Origin: Nocardioides sp.
Lineage (GTDB): Bacteria > Actinomycetota > Actinomycetes > Propionibacteriales > Nocardioidaceae
NCBI GenBank assembly: GCA_030698375.1
Contig: JAUYLL010000075.1
Coordinates: 1 to 64,000, forward strand
Direction of reading: 5' to 3'
DNA length: 64,000 bases
In this document: positions 1 to 10,583 of the stretch, one piece after another
How the letters are laid out: each line of letters starts with the position of its first letter
How positions within the stretch are numbered: position 1 is the stretch's first letter
Notes under the pieces: generated by a model
Database searches by the model: none
Told to the model about the DNA's origin: nothing
The model's input: the letters and a program-made list of their open reading frames with translations, nothing else
Translations under genes and position numbers: made by a program

Positions 1-1746
<1,746 letters not shown>

Positions 1747-1780
1747 GGGTCTCCTTCGTCGACGCGACCGCGGAGGTCGT

Positions 1781-1796
1781 TCGAACAAGTGTTCGT
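1781..1796. promoter_or_regulatory. SOS box (LexA operator) of uvrA
   Basis: TCGAACAAGTGTTCGT matches the actinobacterial LexA consensus TCGAAC-N4-GTTCGA at every position but the last. It lies 34 bases upstream of the uvrA GTG start. uvrA is a standard SOS gene, so site and gene agree. Confidence 0.85.
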
Positions 1797-1900
1797 CATC
1801 GCTGCCCGCGGCGCAAGACGGCACGCGGTGGCGAGGGGTGCTGCCTTGGCTAACGTACCCAGCGGCTGTTTCTTCCCGCCTACGAGGAGATGTGACGACG

Positions 1901-2596
1901 ATGACTCAGGACCCGACCCCCGGCACGGCGTACGACGGCACCGTCTCCCCCGGCGGTGAGCCAGCAGTCCGCACCCTGGCCCGCCTCGAGGTCACCAAGA
2001 TCGCCGTCGACCCGGAGATGTCGAACAACGTCTACCTGCTCCGGTGCCGCGAGACCGGCGAGCAGGTGCTGATCGACGCGGCGGCCGACGCGGAGCGCAT
2101 CCTGGCGCTCGTCGGCGAGGGCGGGCTGACCACCGTCGTCACCACCCACCAGCACTGGGACCATCACCGGGCTCTCGCCGACGTCGTCGCCGCCACCGGC
2201 GCTCAGGTGGTCGTCGGCGAGCCCGACGCCGCGGCCGTCACCGAGCAGACCGGGGTGGCCGTCGACCGCACGGTCACCGACGGGGACCGGGTCCGGGTCG
2301 GGCAGTGCGAGCTCGAGGTGGTCCGGGTCACCGGGCACACCCCCGGCTCGATCGTGCTCGTGTACGACGACCCCGAAGGCGCTCCGCACGCCTGGACCGG
2401 CGACAGCCTCTTCCCGGGCGGCGTGGGCAACACCTTCGGCGACGGCGACGCCTTCGTCACGCTGGTGGACGACGTGGAGACCAAGCTCTTCGGCCGGCTC
2501 CCGGACGAGACCTGGTTCTACCCCGGCCACGGCGACGACTCGACGATCGGTGCCGAGCGCCCGCACGTCCCCGAGTGGCGCGAGCGCGGCTGGTGA
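1901..2596 (+). CDS. Metallo-beta-lactamase-fold hydrolase (glyoxalase II-like)
   Basis: A 231-residue protein of the metallo-beta-lactamase superfamily. The zinc motif THQHWDHH stands for the usual THxHxDH; a later GHTPGS histidine, the [13 protein letters not shown] metal-bridging Asp region and the C-terminal FYPGHGDD histidine complete the binuclear site. The overall pattern resembles hydroxyacylglutathione hydrolase/GloB-like thioester hydrolases; the substrate is unknown. The ATG at 1901 lies 12 bases after a GAGGA motif; an in-frame GTG at 1892 is too close to that motif. It converges with kshB, with 7 bases between the stops, and probably belongs to neither the repair nor the steroid genes. 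Confidence 0.85.
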   Translation: MTQDPTPGTAYDGTVSPGGEPAVRTLARLEVTKIAVDPEMSNNVYLLRCRETGEQVLIDAAADAERILALVGEGGLTTVVTTHQHWDHHRALADVVAATGAQVVVGEPDAAAVTEQTGVAVDRTVTDGDRVRVGQCELEVVRVTGHTPGSIVLVYDDPEGAPHAWTGDSLFPGGVGNTFGDGDAFVTLVDDVETKLFGRLPDETWFYPGHGDDSTIGAERPHVPEWRERGW

Positions 2597-2603
2597 GGCT
2601 GCG

Positions 2604-3710
2604 TCAGCTGTAGGTGACCTTGACGACGTCGGTGGTCGGCAGCGCCTGGCAGCCCAGCCGGATGCCGTCCGCGATGTCCTCGTCGTCGAGAATGTCGTTC
2701 TCCTCCATCTTGACCTCGCCCTCGAGGAGACGGAACGCGCAGGCGCTGCAGTTTCCTTCGCGGCAGGAGAACGGCGCGGGAATGCCCTTGGCGAGCAGGT
2801 GGTCGAGCAGCGGCTTGTCGGCCGGCCAGTCGTCGAAGGTGTGGTGCTGGCCGTCGAGCTCGACCTCCACGTGCACCGGACCCTGGGGAGCCCCGGGGTC
2901 GGACGACGCACCCTCGGAGTCGGGGGTCTCCCCCGCCTCGTGCTCGGCCTCGTAGATCTCGCCGGCTGCGACAGCGACCTCCTCGACCTCGCCGAACGGG
3001 TTGCCGGCCAGGGACACGAACTTCTCCTGGTGGCGCCGGTCGCGAGGGAACTCCAGCTCCTTCAGGGCGCCGATGACGCCCTTCATGAAGGGACCCGGCC
3101 CGCAGGCGAAGGCCTCGTAGGTGGCGAAGTGCGCGGCGAAGGCCTTCATGTGGGGCGGCGTCGGCAGTCCCTGCACGGTCTCGAGCCAGTGCACGACCGT
3201 GAGCCGCTCGGCGTGCTGCTCGGCGAGCGCACGGAGCTCCTCGGCGAAGATCACCGAGCTCTCGTCACGGTTCGCGTAGAGCAGCACCACCCGCCCCGAG
3301 CCCTCCGCGAGGGCCGTCTTGGCGATCGAGATCACCGGGGTGATGCCGCTGCCACCGGCGAACAGGAGCAGGTCGGTGTCCAGGGACGCCGGGGTGAAGA
3401 TGCCACTGGGGGGCAGCACCCGCAGCGTGTCCCCGGGCTGCAGGTTGTCGCAGATCCAGTTCGACGCGTAGCCGTCGACGGTGCGCTTCACGGTGATCTT
3501 CAGCGCGTCGTCGGCCGGGGTGCTCGAGAGCGAGTAGCACCGCGCCGCCAGACCGGTCTGGTCGCTGGGGACCGCAACGGTCAGGAACTGGCCGGGCTTG
3601 AAATCGAAGAGCTCGGCCTGCTCCGCCGGGCGCTCGAAGACCACCGACCGCGAGTCCGCGGTCTCCTCGACGACGTCGAGCACCTTCAGGACGAAGGACT
3701 CAGTAGCCAT
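2604..3710 (-). CDS. kshB: 3-ketosteroid 9-alpha-hydroxylase, reductase component
   Basis: Supplies electrons from NAD(P)H to KshA, which hydroxylates C9 of 3-ketosteroids so that ring B opens. The 368 residues contain an FAD-binding RCYSLSS at 57-63, a nucleotide-binding GGSGITP at 119-125, and a C-terminal plant-type [2Fe-2S] domain with Cys 316, 321, 324 and 354 (C-x4-C-x2-C-x29-C). An acidic, Ala/Glu/Pro-rich linker of about 40 residues (around 250-290) joins reductase and ferredoxin domains. Its start overlaps the end of the small upstream gene by 11 bases, so it is translated from the kshA mRNA. Confidence 0.95.
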   Translation of the reverse strand: MATESFVLKVLDVVEETADSRSVVFERPAEQAELFDFKPGQFLTVAVPSDQTGLAARCYSLSSTPADDALKITVKRTVDGYASNWICDNLQPGDTLRVLPPSGIFTPASLDTDLLLFAGGSGITPVISIAKTALAEGSGRVVLLYANRDESSVIFAEELRALAEQHAERLTVVHWLETVQGLPTPPHMKAFAAHFATYEAFACGPGPFMKGVIGALKELEFPRDRRHQEKFVSLAGNPFGEVEEVAVAAGEIYEAEHEAGETPDSEGASSDPGAPQGPVHVEVELDGQHHTFDDWPADKPLLDHLLAKGIPAPFSCREGNCSACAFRLLEGEVKMEENDILDDEDIADGIRLGCQALPTTDVVKVTYS

Positions 3711-3996
3711 CCTCGGCTCCGATCTCGATCATGCCGTCCGCGACCGCGCGGTCGATGCTCGCGCGCAGTCGGGAACAGGGCTGGTGCAGGGGGCGTTCCG
3801 CCGCGCCGTCGCGGTTGAACTCCTGACAGTCTCGCAGGGCCTGCTCGGTCCACTGGATGGAGGTGTGCTGCTCGCTGTTCTTCTTGACCCGCACCGAGGC
3901 CAGGCAGTCCAGGCAGCCGACCTCGACCATCCGGGCCTGGGTGTACAGACGCTGATCGGCTGCCGTCTCGTCGCTCGTGGGAGCGAAGGACACCAT
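3700..3996 (-). CDS. Small conserved-type protein between kshA and kshB
   Basis: A 98-residue protein I do not recognise with certainty. It starts at an ATG that overlaps the kshA stop (TGATG, one shared base) and ends inside kshB, so all three genes are translationally coupled. It contains a CLDC pair (residues about 28-31) and two more Cys (QALRDCQEF, QPCSRLR), and lacks a signal peptide or membrane segment. An equivalent small open frame follows kshA in some actinobacteria (from memory). Its placement between the two hydroxylase components suggests a role in Ksh assembly or electron transfer; that is inference. Confidence 0.7.
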   Translation of the reverse strand: MVSFAPTSDETAADQRLYTQARMVEVGCLDCLASVRVKKNSEQHTSIQWTEQALRDCQEFNRDGAAERPLHQPCSRLRASIDRAVADGMIEIGAEDGY

Positions 3997-5198
3997 CAGG
4001 TGCTCGCCCCCGACTCCGCTTTGTCGTCGGCACCTGCCTTCTCCGCCTCGGCGGCGCGTGCGGCGTCCTCGGCCTTGCGCCGCTCGAGGTTCTCGGCGAC
4101 CTCGGCCTCCCAGTTGACGTTCGCGAGCGTGGTGTCGACCTCGAACTCGAACCGCTCGACCATCTCGGGCTCGATGTCGGCCTTGTCGACGTAGAACTGC
4201 TCGTACCAGCGGCGCAGCTGGTAGACCGGCCCGTCCTCCTCGCACAGCAGCGGGTTCTGGACGGGGACCTTGTTCCTCCAGATGTGCACGTCCTGGAGGA
4301 AGCCCTCGCCGAACATGTCGGCGTACTTGCGGGCGACGTACTGGGCCGACTCCTCGTCGAGGCCCTCAGGCTTCTTGACCGCGATGCCGTACTGGAGCGT
4401 GAAGGACTCCGGACCGGTCGGGAGGTGGCAGTTGATGAGCACGACCTCGGTCTCGAAGCCCTTGTAGTCGACCCAGAGCCAGTTGATCATGTACGCCGGG
4501 CCGTAGTAGGTCGCCTCGGACTTGAGGAACAGGTCCTCGCTGCCGTAGCCGCCGCTCACGTCGGGACGGCCCTTGGACTCCATGAACTGGGTGGCCTGGT
4601 GGCCCTCCAGGACGTTGCGGAAGCTCGTGGGGAACGAGAGGTGCACGTAGTAGAAGTGCGCCATGTCGACCACGTTGTCGATGAGCTCGCGGCAGTGCGA
4701 GCCCTCGATCGGCACGACGTTCCAGAACCAGTCGGTCCACTCGTCGGTGCCGATGCCCGGCAGCTCGGGCGGCAGGATCTCCATGTCGGGGGCCGAACCC
4801 TCGGGGTCGTGCCAGACGAGCACCTGCTCGTTGCGCACGACCACCGGGTACTTCTGGGTGCGGGCACGCAGCGGAACGCGGCGGGCGTAGGGGATCGCCT
4901 TGCACTTGCCGTCGCCGCCCCAGCGCCAGTCGTGGAAGGGGCAGGCGATCTCGTCGCCCTTGACCGTCCCCTGCGTGAGGTCGCCACCCATGTGCCGGCA
5001 GTAGCCGTCGATCACGTTGACCTGGCCCTGGGAGTCCTGCCAGGCCACCAGCTTGGTGCCGAAGGACTCGATAGCGTGCGGCGCGCCGTCGGCGAACGTG
5101 CTGGCGAGGCCGATGCAGTGCCAGCCACGGGCGAAGCGGATCGGCTCGAGGCCGCGGTCGAGCTGTCGGGCCTGCTCGGGGGCCTTGACGGCGTTCAT
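3996..5198 (-). CDS. kshA: 3-ketosteroid 9-alpha-hydroxylase, oxygenase component
   Basis: Rieske non-haem iron oxygenase that hydroxylates C9 of androstenedione-type steroids or their CoA thioesters. The 400 residues carry the Rieske motif C67-x-H69-x16-C86-x2-H89 and the mononuclear iron ligands N175-x2-D178-x2-H181-x4-H186, spaced as in characterised KshA. The last 40 or so residues are an Ala/Glu/Lys-rich tail slightly longer than usual. GGAGG precedes the ATG. First gene of kshA-orf-kshB, with a KstR-type box 89 bases upstream that it shares with the divergent chsE2 gene. Confidence 0.96.
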   Translation of the reverse strand: MNAVKAPEQARQLDRGLEPIRFARGWHCIGLASTFADGAPHAIESFGTKLVAWQDSQGQVNVIDGYCRHMGGDLTQGTVKGDEIACPFHDWRWGGDGKCKAIPYARRVPLRARTQKYPVVVRNEQVLVWHDPEGSAPDMEILPPELPGIGTDEWTDWFWNVVPIEGSHCRELIDNVVDMAHFYYVHLSFPTSFRNVLEGHQATQFMESKGRPDVSGGYGSEDLFLKSEATYYGPAYMINWLWVDYKGFETEVVLINCHLPTGPESFTLQYGIAVKKPEGLDEESAQYVARKYADMFGEGFLQDVHIWRNKVPVQNPLLCEEDGPVYQLRRWYEQFYVDKADIEPEMVERFEFEVDTTLANVNWEAEVAENLERRKAEDAARAAEAEKAGADDKAESGAST

Positions 5199-5287
5199 GG
5201 GCTACCTCCAGGTGCTCGGGCGGCGCCGGTCGGCGTCACTCCCAGTGTGCGCGCGACCGGCTGCTGCGGAACCTGTCGCCCCAAAAC

Positions 5288-5301
5288 AAGAACAGGTTAT
5301 A
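5288..5301. promoter_or_regulatory. KstR operator, one mismatch
   Basis: AAGAACAGGTTATA fits TnnAACnnGTTnnA except for the first base. It lies in the divergent kshA/chsE2 promoter region, 37 bases before the chsE2 start and 89 before the kshA start. Confidence 0.75.
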
Positions 5302-5338
5302 GTTTTGTGGTCCGGAAGACCAGCACCGAGGAGCCCCG

Positions 5339-6520
5339 ATGCACGTCGCGTTGACCGCTGACCAGGAGGACCTGCGCCGTGAGCTGCGCAGCTACTTCGC
5401 CGAGCTCGTGACCCCCGAGCGACGCGCCGGCCTCGCCGCCGCGTCCGGCGAGTTCGGAGACGCCGGGGTCTACAAGGAGGTCATCCGCCAGCTGGGGAGC
5501 GACGGCTGGCTCGGCATCGGCTGGCCCGAGGAGTACGGCGGCCAGGCCCGCTCGATGGTGGAGCAGCTGATCTTCACCGACGAGGCGGCGATCGCCGGCG
5601 TGCCGATCCCCTACCTGACGCTGAACACGGTCGGCCCCACGATCATGCGGTTCGGCACCGACGAGCAGAAGGAGAAGTTCCTCCCCGCGATCCTCCGCGG
5701 CGAGATGCACTTCTCCATCGGCTACTCCGAGCCCGCATCCGGGACCGACCTGGCCAGCCTGCAGACCAAGGCCCGCCTCGAGGGCGACGAGTGGGTGATC
5801 AACGGCCAGAAGATGTGGACCAGCCTCATCCAGTACGCCGACTACATCTGGCTGGCCTGCCGCACCGACGCGGACCTCCCGCGCCACAAGGGCCTCTCGA
5901 TGATCCTGGTCCCGGCCGACGCACCCGGGTTCTCCTACACCCCCGTGCACACCGTCGCCGGCGTCGGCACCAGCGCGACCTACTACGAGGACGTCCGGGT
6001 GCCGAAGGGCAACCTCGTCGGCGAGCTCAACGGCGGGTGGTCGCTGATGACCAACCAGCTCAACCACGAGCGCGTCGCGCTCACCTCAGCCGCGCCGCTG
6101 ACCCACTCCCTCGGTCTCGTGCGCCGGTGGGCCCAGGAGACGAAGAACCCCGATGGGTCCCGCGTCATCGACGCCGAGTGGGTGCAGATCGCCCTCGGGC
6201 GTGCCCACGCACGCACCGAGATGCTCACCCTCCTGAACTGGAAGCTGGCTTCGGACACCGTGAACCTCTCCCCCGCCGAGGCATCAGCCACGAAGGTCTT
6301 CGGCAGCGAGCTCGCCACCGAGGTCTACCGCTCGCTCATGGAGGTCGTCGGACCGCACTCCGTGCTGCACGGCGAGTCCGACGGCGCGGTGCTGCACGGG
6401 CGCCTGGAGCGCTACTACCGCTCGGCGCTGGTGATGACCTTCGGCGGCGGCACCAACGAGATCCAGCGCGACATCATCGGCATGGTCGGTCTCGGCCTGC
6501 CCGCCGCCGCCCGCCGCTGA
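5339..6520 (+). CDS. chsE2: Steroid side-chain acyl-CoA dehydrogenase, FadE29/ChsE2 type
   Basis: A 393-residue acyl-CoA dehydrogenase strongly resembling M. tuberculosis FadE29, including a near-identical N-terminal pattern (LTADQEDLRRELRSYF), IGYSEPASGTDLASLQTKA, YIWLACRTD, TNATYY-like SATYYEDVRVP and a C-terminal FGGGTNEIQRDIIG. In the known system it pairs with FadE28 in an alpha2beta2 enzyme that dehydrogenates the three-carbon side chain (3-oxo-4-pregnene-20-carboxyl-CoA). Followed after 26 bases by the partner subunit. Start ATG is preceded by GAGGAG. Confidence 0.92.
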   Translation: MHVALTADQEDLRRELRSYFAELVTPERRAGLAAASGEFGDAGVYKEVIRQLGSDGWLGIGWPEEYGGQARSMVEQLIFTDEAAIAGVPIPYLTLNTVGPTIMRFGTDEQKEKFLPAILRGEMHFSIGYSEPASGTDLASLQTKARLEGDEWVINGQKMWTSLIQYADYIWLACRTDADLPRHKGLSMILVPADAPGFSYTPVHTVAGVGTSATYYEDVRVPKGNLVGELNGGWSLMTNQLNHERVALTSAAPLTHSLGLVRRWAQETKNPDGSRVIDAEWVQIALGRAHARTEMLTLLNWKLASDTVNLSPAEASATKVFGSELATEVYRSLMEVVGPHSVLHGESDGAVLHGRLERYYRSALVMTFGGGTNEIQRDIIGMVGLGLPAAARR

Positions 6521-6546
6521 CCCGACCCGACGACCGAGGGATTCCC

Positions 6547-7659
6547 ATGGACTTCACCTTTACCACCGAGCAGGACGAGGCCGCGGCGCTGGCCGCCACC
6601 ATCCTCGGAGACCACTGCACCAACGAGCGCCAGAAGGCCGTCGAGGCCGAGGGCGACCGCTTCGACGCCGACCTCTGGCGCGCACTCGCCGACGCGGGCC
6701 TCGTCGGCCTGCATCTCCCCGAGCAGCACGGAGGCGGCGGGTTCGGGCTCATGGAGCTCGCCCGCGTGCTCGTCGAGTGCGGCCGGGTCGTCGCGCCAGC
6801 GCCGCTGGTCACACACGGCGTGGCCGGCCTGGCACTGGCCCTGCACGGCACGCCTGAGCAGCAGGCGGCCTGGCTCCCCGGCGCCGCGGACGGCACGACG
6901 GTCCTCACCGCTGCCGTCGACGAGGAGCGCGAGGCACTGCCGGGCGCACCGAGCACCACTGCGTCGCCCGACGGCGACGGCTGGCGCCTCCACGGCAGCA
7001 AGAGCGTCGTGGTCGCGGGTACCCGGGCGGGGCTGTTCCTCGTGACCGCCTCGACCCCCGACGGCACTGCCGTTTTCCTCGTGCGTCCCGACGACGCCGG
7101 CGTGCGCGTCGTCGCGGAGCGCGCCACCGACGGGGCCCGGGTCGCGACCGTGGTCCTCGAGGGCGTCGCGCTCGGCGCCGACCGGCTGCTCGGCGCGACC
7201 GACGGCTCCGTCGCGGCCTGGCTCGGCGAGCGGCTCCTCGTGGCCACCTGCGCCTACCACCTCGGTGTGGTCGAGGGTGCGCTCGCGCTCACCAGTGCCT
7301 ACGCACGCACCCGCGAGCAGTTCGGCCGTCCGATCGGCAGCTTCCAGGCGGTGGCCCAGCGGCTCGCCGACGGGTTCATCGACGTGCTCGGTGCGCGGCT
7401 GACCCTCTGGCAGGCGGTGTGGCGCCTCAGCGAGGAGCTGCCTGCAGCCACCGAGGTCGCCGTCGCGAAGCTGTGGGCCACCGACGCCGGTCACCGGCTC
7501 GCCCACACGACCGTCCACGTGCACGGCGGGGTGGGCATCGACCTCGACGGGGAGGCGCACCGGTTCTTCACCGCCGCCAAGCGCCTGGAGTTCAGCTTCG
7601 GTGCCGGCACCCAGCAGGCGCTCGCCGTCGGCCGGGCGCTGGCCACCGAGCCCGCCTGA
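6547..7659 (+). CDS. chsE1: Steroid side-chain acyl-CoA dehydrogenase, FadE28/ChsE1 type
   Basis: A 370-residue acyl-CoA dehydrogenase-like subunit, partner of the gene just upstream. It has LHLPEQHGGGGFGLMELARVL near the N-terminus, a poorly conserved middle domain lacking the usual SEPxAGSD loop, and YARTREQFGRPIGSFQAVAQRLAD plus VHVHGGVGIDLDGEAHRFF near the C-terminus. These split features are typical of heteromeric ChsE enzymes in which FAD and substrate sites are shared between two different chains. It is about 30 residues longer than mycobacterial FadE28. A strong hairpin follows the stop. Confidence 0.9.
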   Translation: MDFTFTTEQDEAAALAATILGDHCTNERQKAVEAEGDRFDADLWRALADAGLVGLHLPEQHGGGGFGLMELARVLVECGRVVAPAPLVTHGVAGLALALHGTPEQQAAWLPGAADGTTVLTAAVDEEREALPGAPSTTASPDGDGWRLHGSKSVVVAGTRAGLFLVTASTPDGTAVFLVRPDDAGVRVVAERATDGARVATVVLEGVALGADRLLGATDGSVAAWLGERLLVATCAYHLGVVEGALALTSAYARTREQFGRPIGSFQAVAQRLADGFIDVLGARLTLWQAVWRLSEELPAATEVAVAKLWATDAGHRLAHTTVHVHGGVGIDLDGEAHRFFTAAKRLEFSFGAGTQQALAVGRALATEPA

Positions 7660-7703
7660 CCGGTACGCCGGGCTCCCCGGCCACGCCCCACCCGCGAGAA
7701 GCA

Positions 7704-7737
7704 CACGAGGCCCGCACCGTTCGGTGCGGGCCTCGTG
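7704..7737. terminator. Perfect hairpin between convergent chsE1 and NMO gene
   Basis: Arms CACGAGGCCCGCACC and GGTGCGGGCCTCGTG form a 15-bp perfect stem around a 4-base loop (GTTC). It lies between two convergent genes, 45 bases after chsE1 and 14 before the stop of the opposite gene, so it can serve both strands. There is no clear T-tract, as is common in actinobacteria. Confidence 0.85.
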
Positions 7738-7751
7738 GCGTCGTACGGGGT

Positions 7752-8855
7752 TCAGCCGCGGAGCTTCTCCAGCCGCGCGACGGTGTCCTGGAACTCGCTG
7801 ACCAGGTCGGCCATCACGTCGGCGACCGGCCGGACGTCGTTCATCCGACCGACGATCTGCCCGATGGGCATCGAGATGACGTCGGGGTCGCCGGAGGCGT
7901 TGATCCGGTTGTGCGCCTCGCTGACGAGGAGGTTCTGCAACGGCATCGGGAGCGGGGACGGCGCGCCCTCCTCGTTCCAGGCCTCGGTCCACTTGGTCTT
8001 GAGCAGACGCGCGGGTTTGCCGGTGTAGATGCGGGTCCGCACGGTGTCCGAGGAGCTGGCGCGGGTGAATGCCTCCGTCCAGCCCTCGTTCGACTGGAGG
8101 TTCTGGTACTCCTCGGTGCCCAGCCAGATCGAGCCGGTCCACACGCCCTGCGCACCCAGCGCCAGGGAGGCGGTGATCTGCCGACCCGACCCGATACCGC
8201 CGGCGCCGAGGACCGGGACGTCCGGACCGACGGCGTCGACGATGTCAGGGGTGAGCACCATGCTCGCGATCTCCCCGGTGTGGCCGCCGGCCTCGTAGCC
8301 CTGCGCGACGATGATGTCGACGCCGTTCGCCACGTGGCTCCTGGCGTGCTTGCCGGCGCCGGCGAGGGCCGCGACCTTCACGCCGTGCGCGTGGGCCTGC
8401 TCGATCACGTCGACCGGCGGGGAGCCGAGAGCGTTCGCGATGAGCACCGGACGGTGCTGGAGCGCGATGTCGACGTGCGAGCGGGCCACCGAGTGCAGCC
8501 AGCCGAGCACGCCCTCGCGCCCCTCACCCTCCGGCAGCGGCGGGACACCGAGCTTGAGCAGCGTCTCGTCGACGAACTTCTTGTGGTCCTCGGGGATCAT
8601 CGCGCCCAGGTCGAGGGAGGTGCCCTCGGTGGGGATGTTCATCGGCATGACGACGTCGACGCCGTACGGCTTGCCGTCGGTGTTCTCGTCCATCCAGGTG
8701 AGCGTCTTCTCGAGCTCGTCGGTGTCGTTGAACCGGACGCAGCCCAGCACACCGAGACCACCGGCCTTGGAGACGGCCGCGGCGACGTGCTCCGACGGTG
8801 TGAACGCGAAGATCGGGTACTCGATGCCGAACTCGTCGCAGAGGGGGGTACGCAT
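7752..8855 (-). CDS. Nitronate monooxygenase / enoyl-reductase-like flavoprotein
   Basis: A 367-residue FMN-dependent TIM-barrel protein of the 2-nitropropane dioxygenase family. It shows AGGLGVLGCVRF near the N-terminus, the VAQGYEAGGHTGE loop with the family His, and the FMN phosphate-binding PVLGAGGIGSGRQITASLALGAQGVWTGS. It lies 3 bases downstream of fadD19 and so is in its operon. Family members act as nitronate oxidases or CoA-ester reductases; here a role on steroid acyl-CoA is likely but unproven. It is a distant paralogue of the IpdC gene at 25.9 kb. Confidence 0.85.
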   Translation of the reverse strand: MRTPLCDEFGIEYPIFAFTPSEHVAAAVSKAGGLGVLGCVRFNDTDELEKTLTWMDENTDGKPYGVDVVMPMNIPTEGTSLDLGAMIPEDHKKFVDETLLKLGVPPLPEGEGREGVLGWLHSVARSHVDIALQHRPVLIANALGSPPVDVIEQAHAHGVKVAALAGAGKHARSHVANGVDIIVAQGYEAGGHTGEIASMVLTPDIVDAVGPDVPVLGAGGIGSGRQITASLALGAQGVWTGSIWLGTEEYQNLQSNEGWTEAFTRASSSDTVRTRIYTGKPARLLKTKWTEAWNEEGAPSPLPMPLQNLLVSEAHNRINASGDPDVISMPIGQIVGRMNDVRPVADVMADLVSEFQDTVARLEKLRG

Positions 8856-8858
8856 CGG

Positions 8859-10496
8859 TCAGGCTCCTGCCTTCGACTCGAGGGCGAGTTCCTTGGCCCG
8901 GGGGTACTGCGCCTTGCCGGTGGCATTGCGCGGAATCTGGTCCACGAAGGTCAGGCTCCGCGGCAGCTTGTATCCGGAGAGGTACCCGCGCAGGTACTCG
9001 CGCAGCTCCTCCAGCTCGACCGCCGCGCCCTCGCGCAGCTCGACCACGGCCGCGACGGACTGGCCGTACTTCTCGTCGGGGATCCCGACCACGAGGGTGT
9101 CGTAGACGGCCGGGTGCCGCTTGATCGCCATCTCGACCTCCTCGGGGTAGACCTTCTCGCCACCGGTGTTCACGCAGTTGGAGCCGCGGCCCAGGAGGGT
9201 CACCTTGTCGTCGGCCTCAATCCGGGCGAAGTCACCGGGGACCGAGACCCGCTGGCCGTCGATCTCCAGGAAGGTCTGGGCCGACTTCTTCTCGTCCTTG
9301 TAGTAGCCCACGGGGACGTGGCCGCCGCGGCCGAGCCGGCCGATCTTGCCGATGTTGGAGGCGAGATCCATCGGCCGGTTGTCGTCGTCGAGGACGACGC
9401 TGCTCGGGCCGAGTGCGACCAGCGGACCGTCGGTGCCGATGTTGTTCGCGTCCTGAAGCCCGGTGCCCTGGAACCCGGTCTCCGAGGCGCCGATCGAGTC
9501 GGTGAAGAAGGAGTTCGGGAACGCCTTCATCCAGCGCTCCTTGACCGGCGGGCTGAAGATCGCCGCGCTGCTGGAGATGGCGAGCAGGTTGTCGCACTGG
9601 TACGGCGTGCCGGACTCGGCCTTGGCCTCCCACGCCTCGATGAGGGGGCGGGCCATCGCGTCACCGGTCATGAAGATCAGCTGGACGCCCTCGCGCTCGA
9701 TGATCTCCCAGGTACGGACCGGGTCGAACTTCGGCTCGAGGATCGTGAGGTGCCCGGCGAACAGGTGCATCAGCAGGCCCGCCTGGGCCCCGCCGTGCAT
9801 GAGCGGGCTCAGCGGGAAGGTGACCATCCGGCCGTCCTGCTTGGCCTGCTCGGACTGGTCGAACTCCGAGAGCGGCTCGCCGGTCATGAAGTCGATGCCG
9901 CCCCCGAGGACCCGCCAGAAGTCCTCGTGGCGCCACATGACGCCCTTGGGGAACCCCGTCGTACCGCCGGTGTAGATGATGTGCAGGTCGTCGTTGCTGC
10001 GCTCGGGGAAGTCGCGCTCGGCACTCTGTCCGGCCAGCGCGTCCGCCCACAGGACCCCGCCGTACGACGACACGTCGGAGGCGTCGTCGGGCTCGAGGAC
10101 GTCGGGGATGACCACCGCGTGCTGGAGCTTCTCGTGCTTGGGGAAGCACGCGGCGACCATCGGCGCGTAGGTCCGCTCGTGCAGTACCGCGACGACGTCG
10201 GCGTTCTCGAAGAGGTAGTTCAGCTCGCCCTCGACGTAGCGATAGTTCACGTTGATGTTGACTGCCCGGATCTTGACCACAGCGAGGACGGCCACGACGT
10301 GCTCGATGCTGTTCTTGGCATAGATCGCGACGTGGTCCCCGGCTTCCACCCCCTGTCCGGACAGGTAGTGCGCCAAGCGGTTGGCATCAGCCTCCAGCTC
10401 GGCGTAGGTGACGGTGCGGTCGCCCACCTTCAGCGCACGGTTGCCCGGCGCGGCGTCGACGGCGTGTTCGAAGAGATCTGCAATGTTGAGAGCCAC
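8859..10496 (-). CDS. fadD19: Steroid side-chain acyl-CoA ligase, FadD19 type
   Basis: ATP-dependent CoA ligase for the long C26/C27 steroid side chain. The 545 residues match FadD19 closely: NVNYRYVEGELNYLFENADVVAVLHERTYA, AMP-binding YTGGTTGFPKGVMWRHEDFWRVL, FMTGDAMARPL, DSIGASETGFQGT, GRGSNCVNTGGEKVYPEEVE, and C-terminal PRNATGKAQYPRAKE with the adenylation Lys. Start is GTG at complement 10494-10496, 11 bases from a KstR box and without a Shine-Dalgarno sequence, so it may be leaderless. An upstream product of CYP125 oxidation is the expected substrate. Confidence 0.95.
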   Translation of the reverse strand: MALNIADLFEHAVDAAPGNRALKVGDRTVTYAELEADANRLAHYLSGQGVEAGDHVAIYAKNSIEHVVAVLAVVKIRAVNINVNYRYVEGELNYLFENADVVAVLHERTYAPMVAACFPKHEKLQHAVVIPDVLEPDDASDVSSYGGVLWADALAGQSAERDFPERSNDDLHIIYTGGTTGFPKGVMWRHEDFWRVLGGGIDFMTGEPLSEFDQSEQAKQDGRMVTFPLSPLMHGGAQAGLLMHLFAGHLTILEPKFDPVRTWEIIEREGVQLIFMTGDAMARPLIEAWEAKAESGTPYQCDNLLAISSSAAIFSPPVKERWMKAFPNSFFTDSIGASETGFQGTGLQDANNIGTDGPLVALGPSSVVLDDDNRPMDLASNIGKIGRLGRGGHVPVGYYKDEKKSAQTFLEIDGQRVSVPGDFARIEADDKVTLLGRGSNCVNTGGEKVYPEEVEMAIKRHPAVYDTLVVGIPDEKYGQSVAAVVELREGAAVELEELREYLRGYLSGYKLPRSLTFVDQIPRNATGKAQYPRAKELALESKAGA

Positions 10497-10507
10497 GCCA
10501 GGAATAC

Positions 10508-10521
10508 TAGAACACGTTCTC
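10508..10521. promoter_or_regulatory. KstR operator between fadD19 and echA19, one mismatch
   Basis: TAGAACACGTTCTC matches TnnAACnnGTTnnA except for the last base. It is 11 bases from the fadD19 start and 62 from the echA19 start, in their shared divergent promoter. Confidence 0.8.
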
Positions 10522-10583
10522 GTTTGTGACTAGGCTTCCGCGAGACGCGCGTCACAGAAACCGCCCCCAACCGAGGAGCCCGA

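Noticed and set aside
7419-10529. 1036-codon plus-strand open frame over fadD19 and the NMO gene
   Set aside because: Antisense to two recognisable enzymes; no domain in its own translation. Similar long antisense frames at 38437-40578 and 48103-51441 were dropped for the same reason (only the final part of the latter, from 50761, is a real gene).
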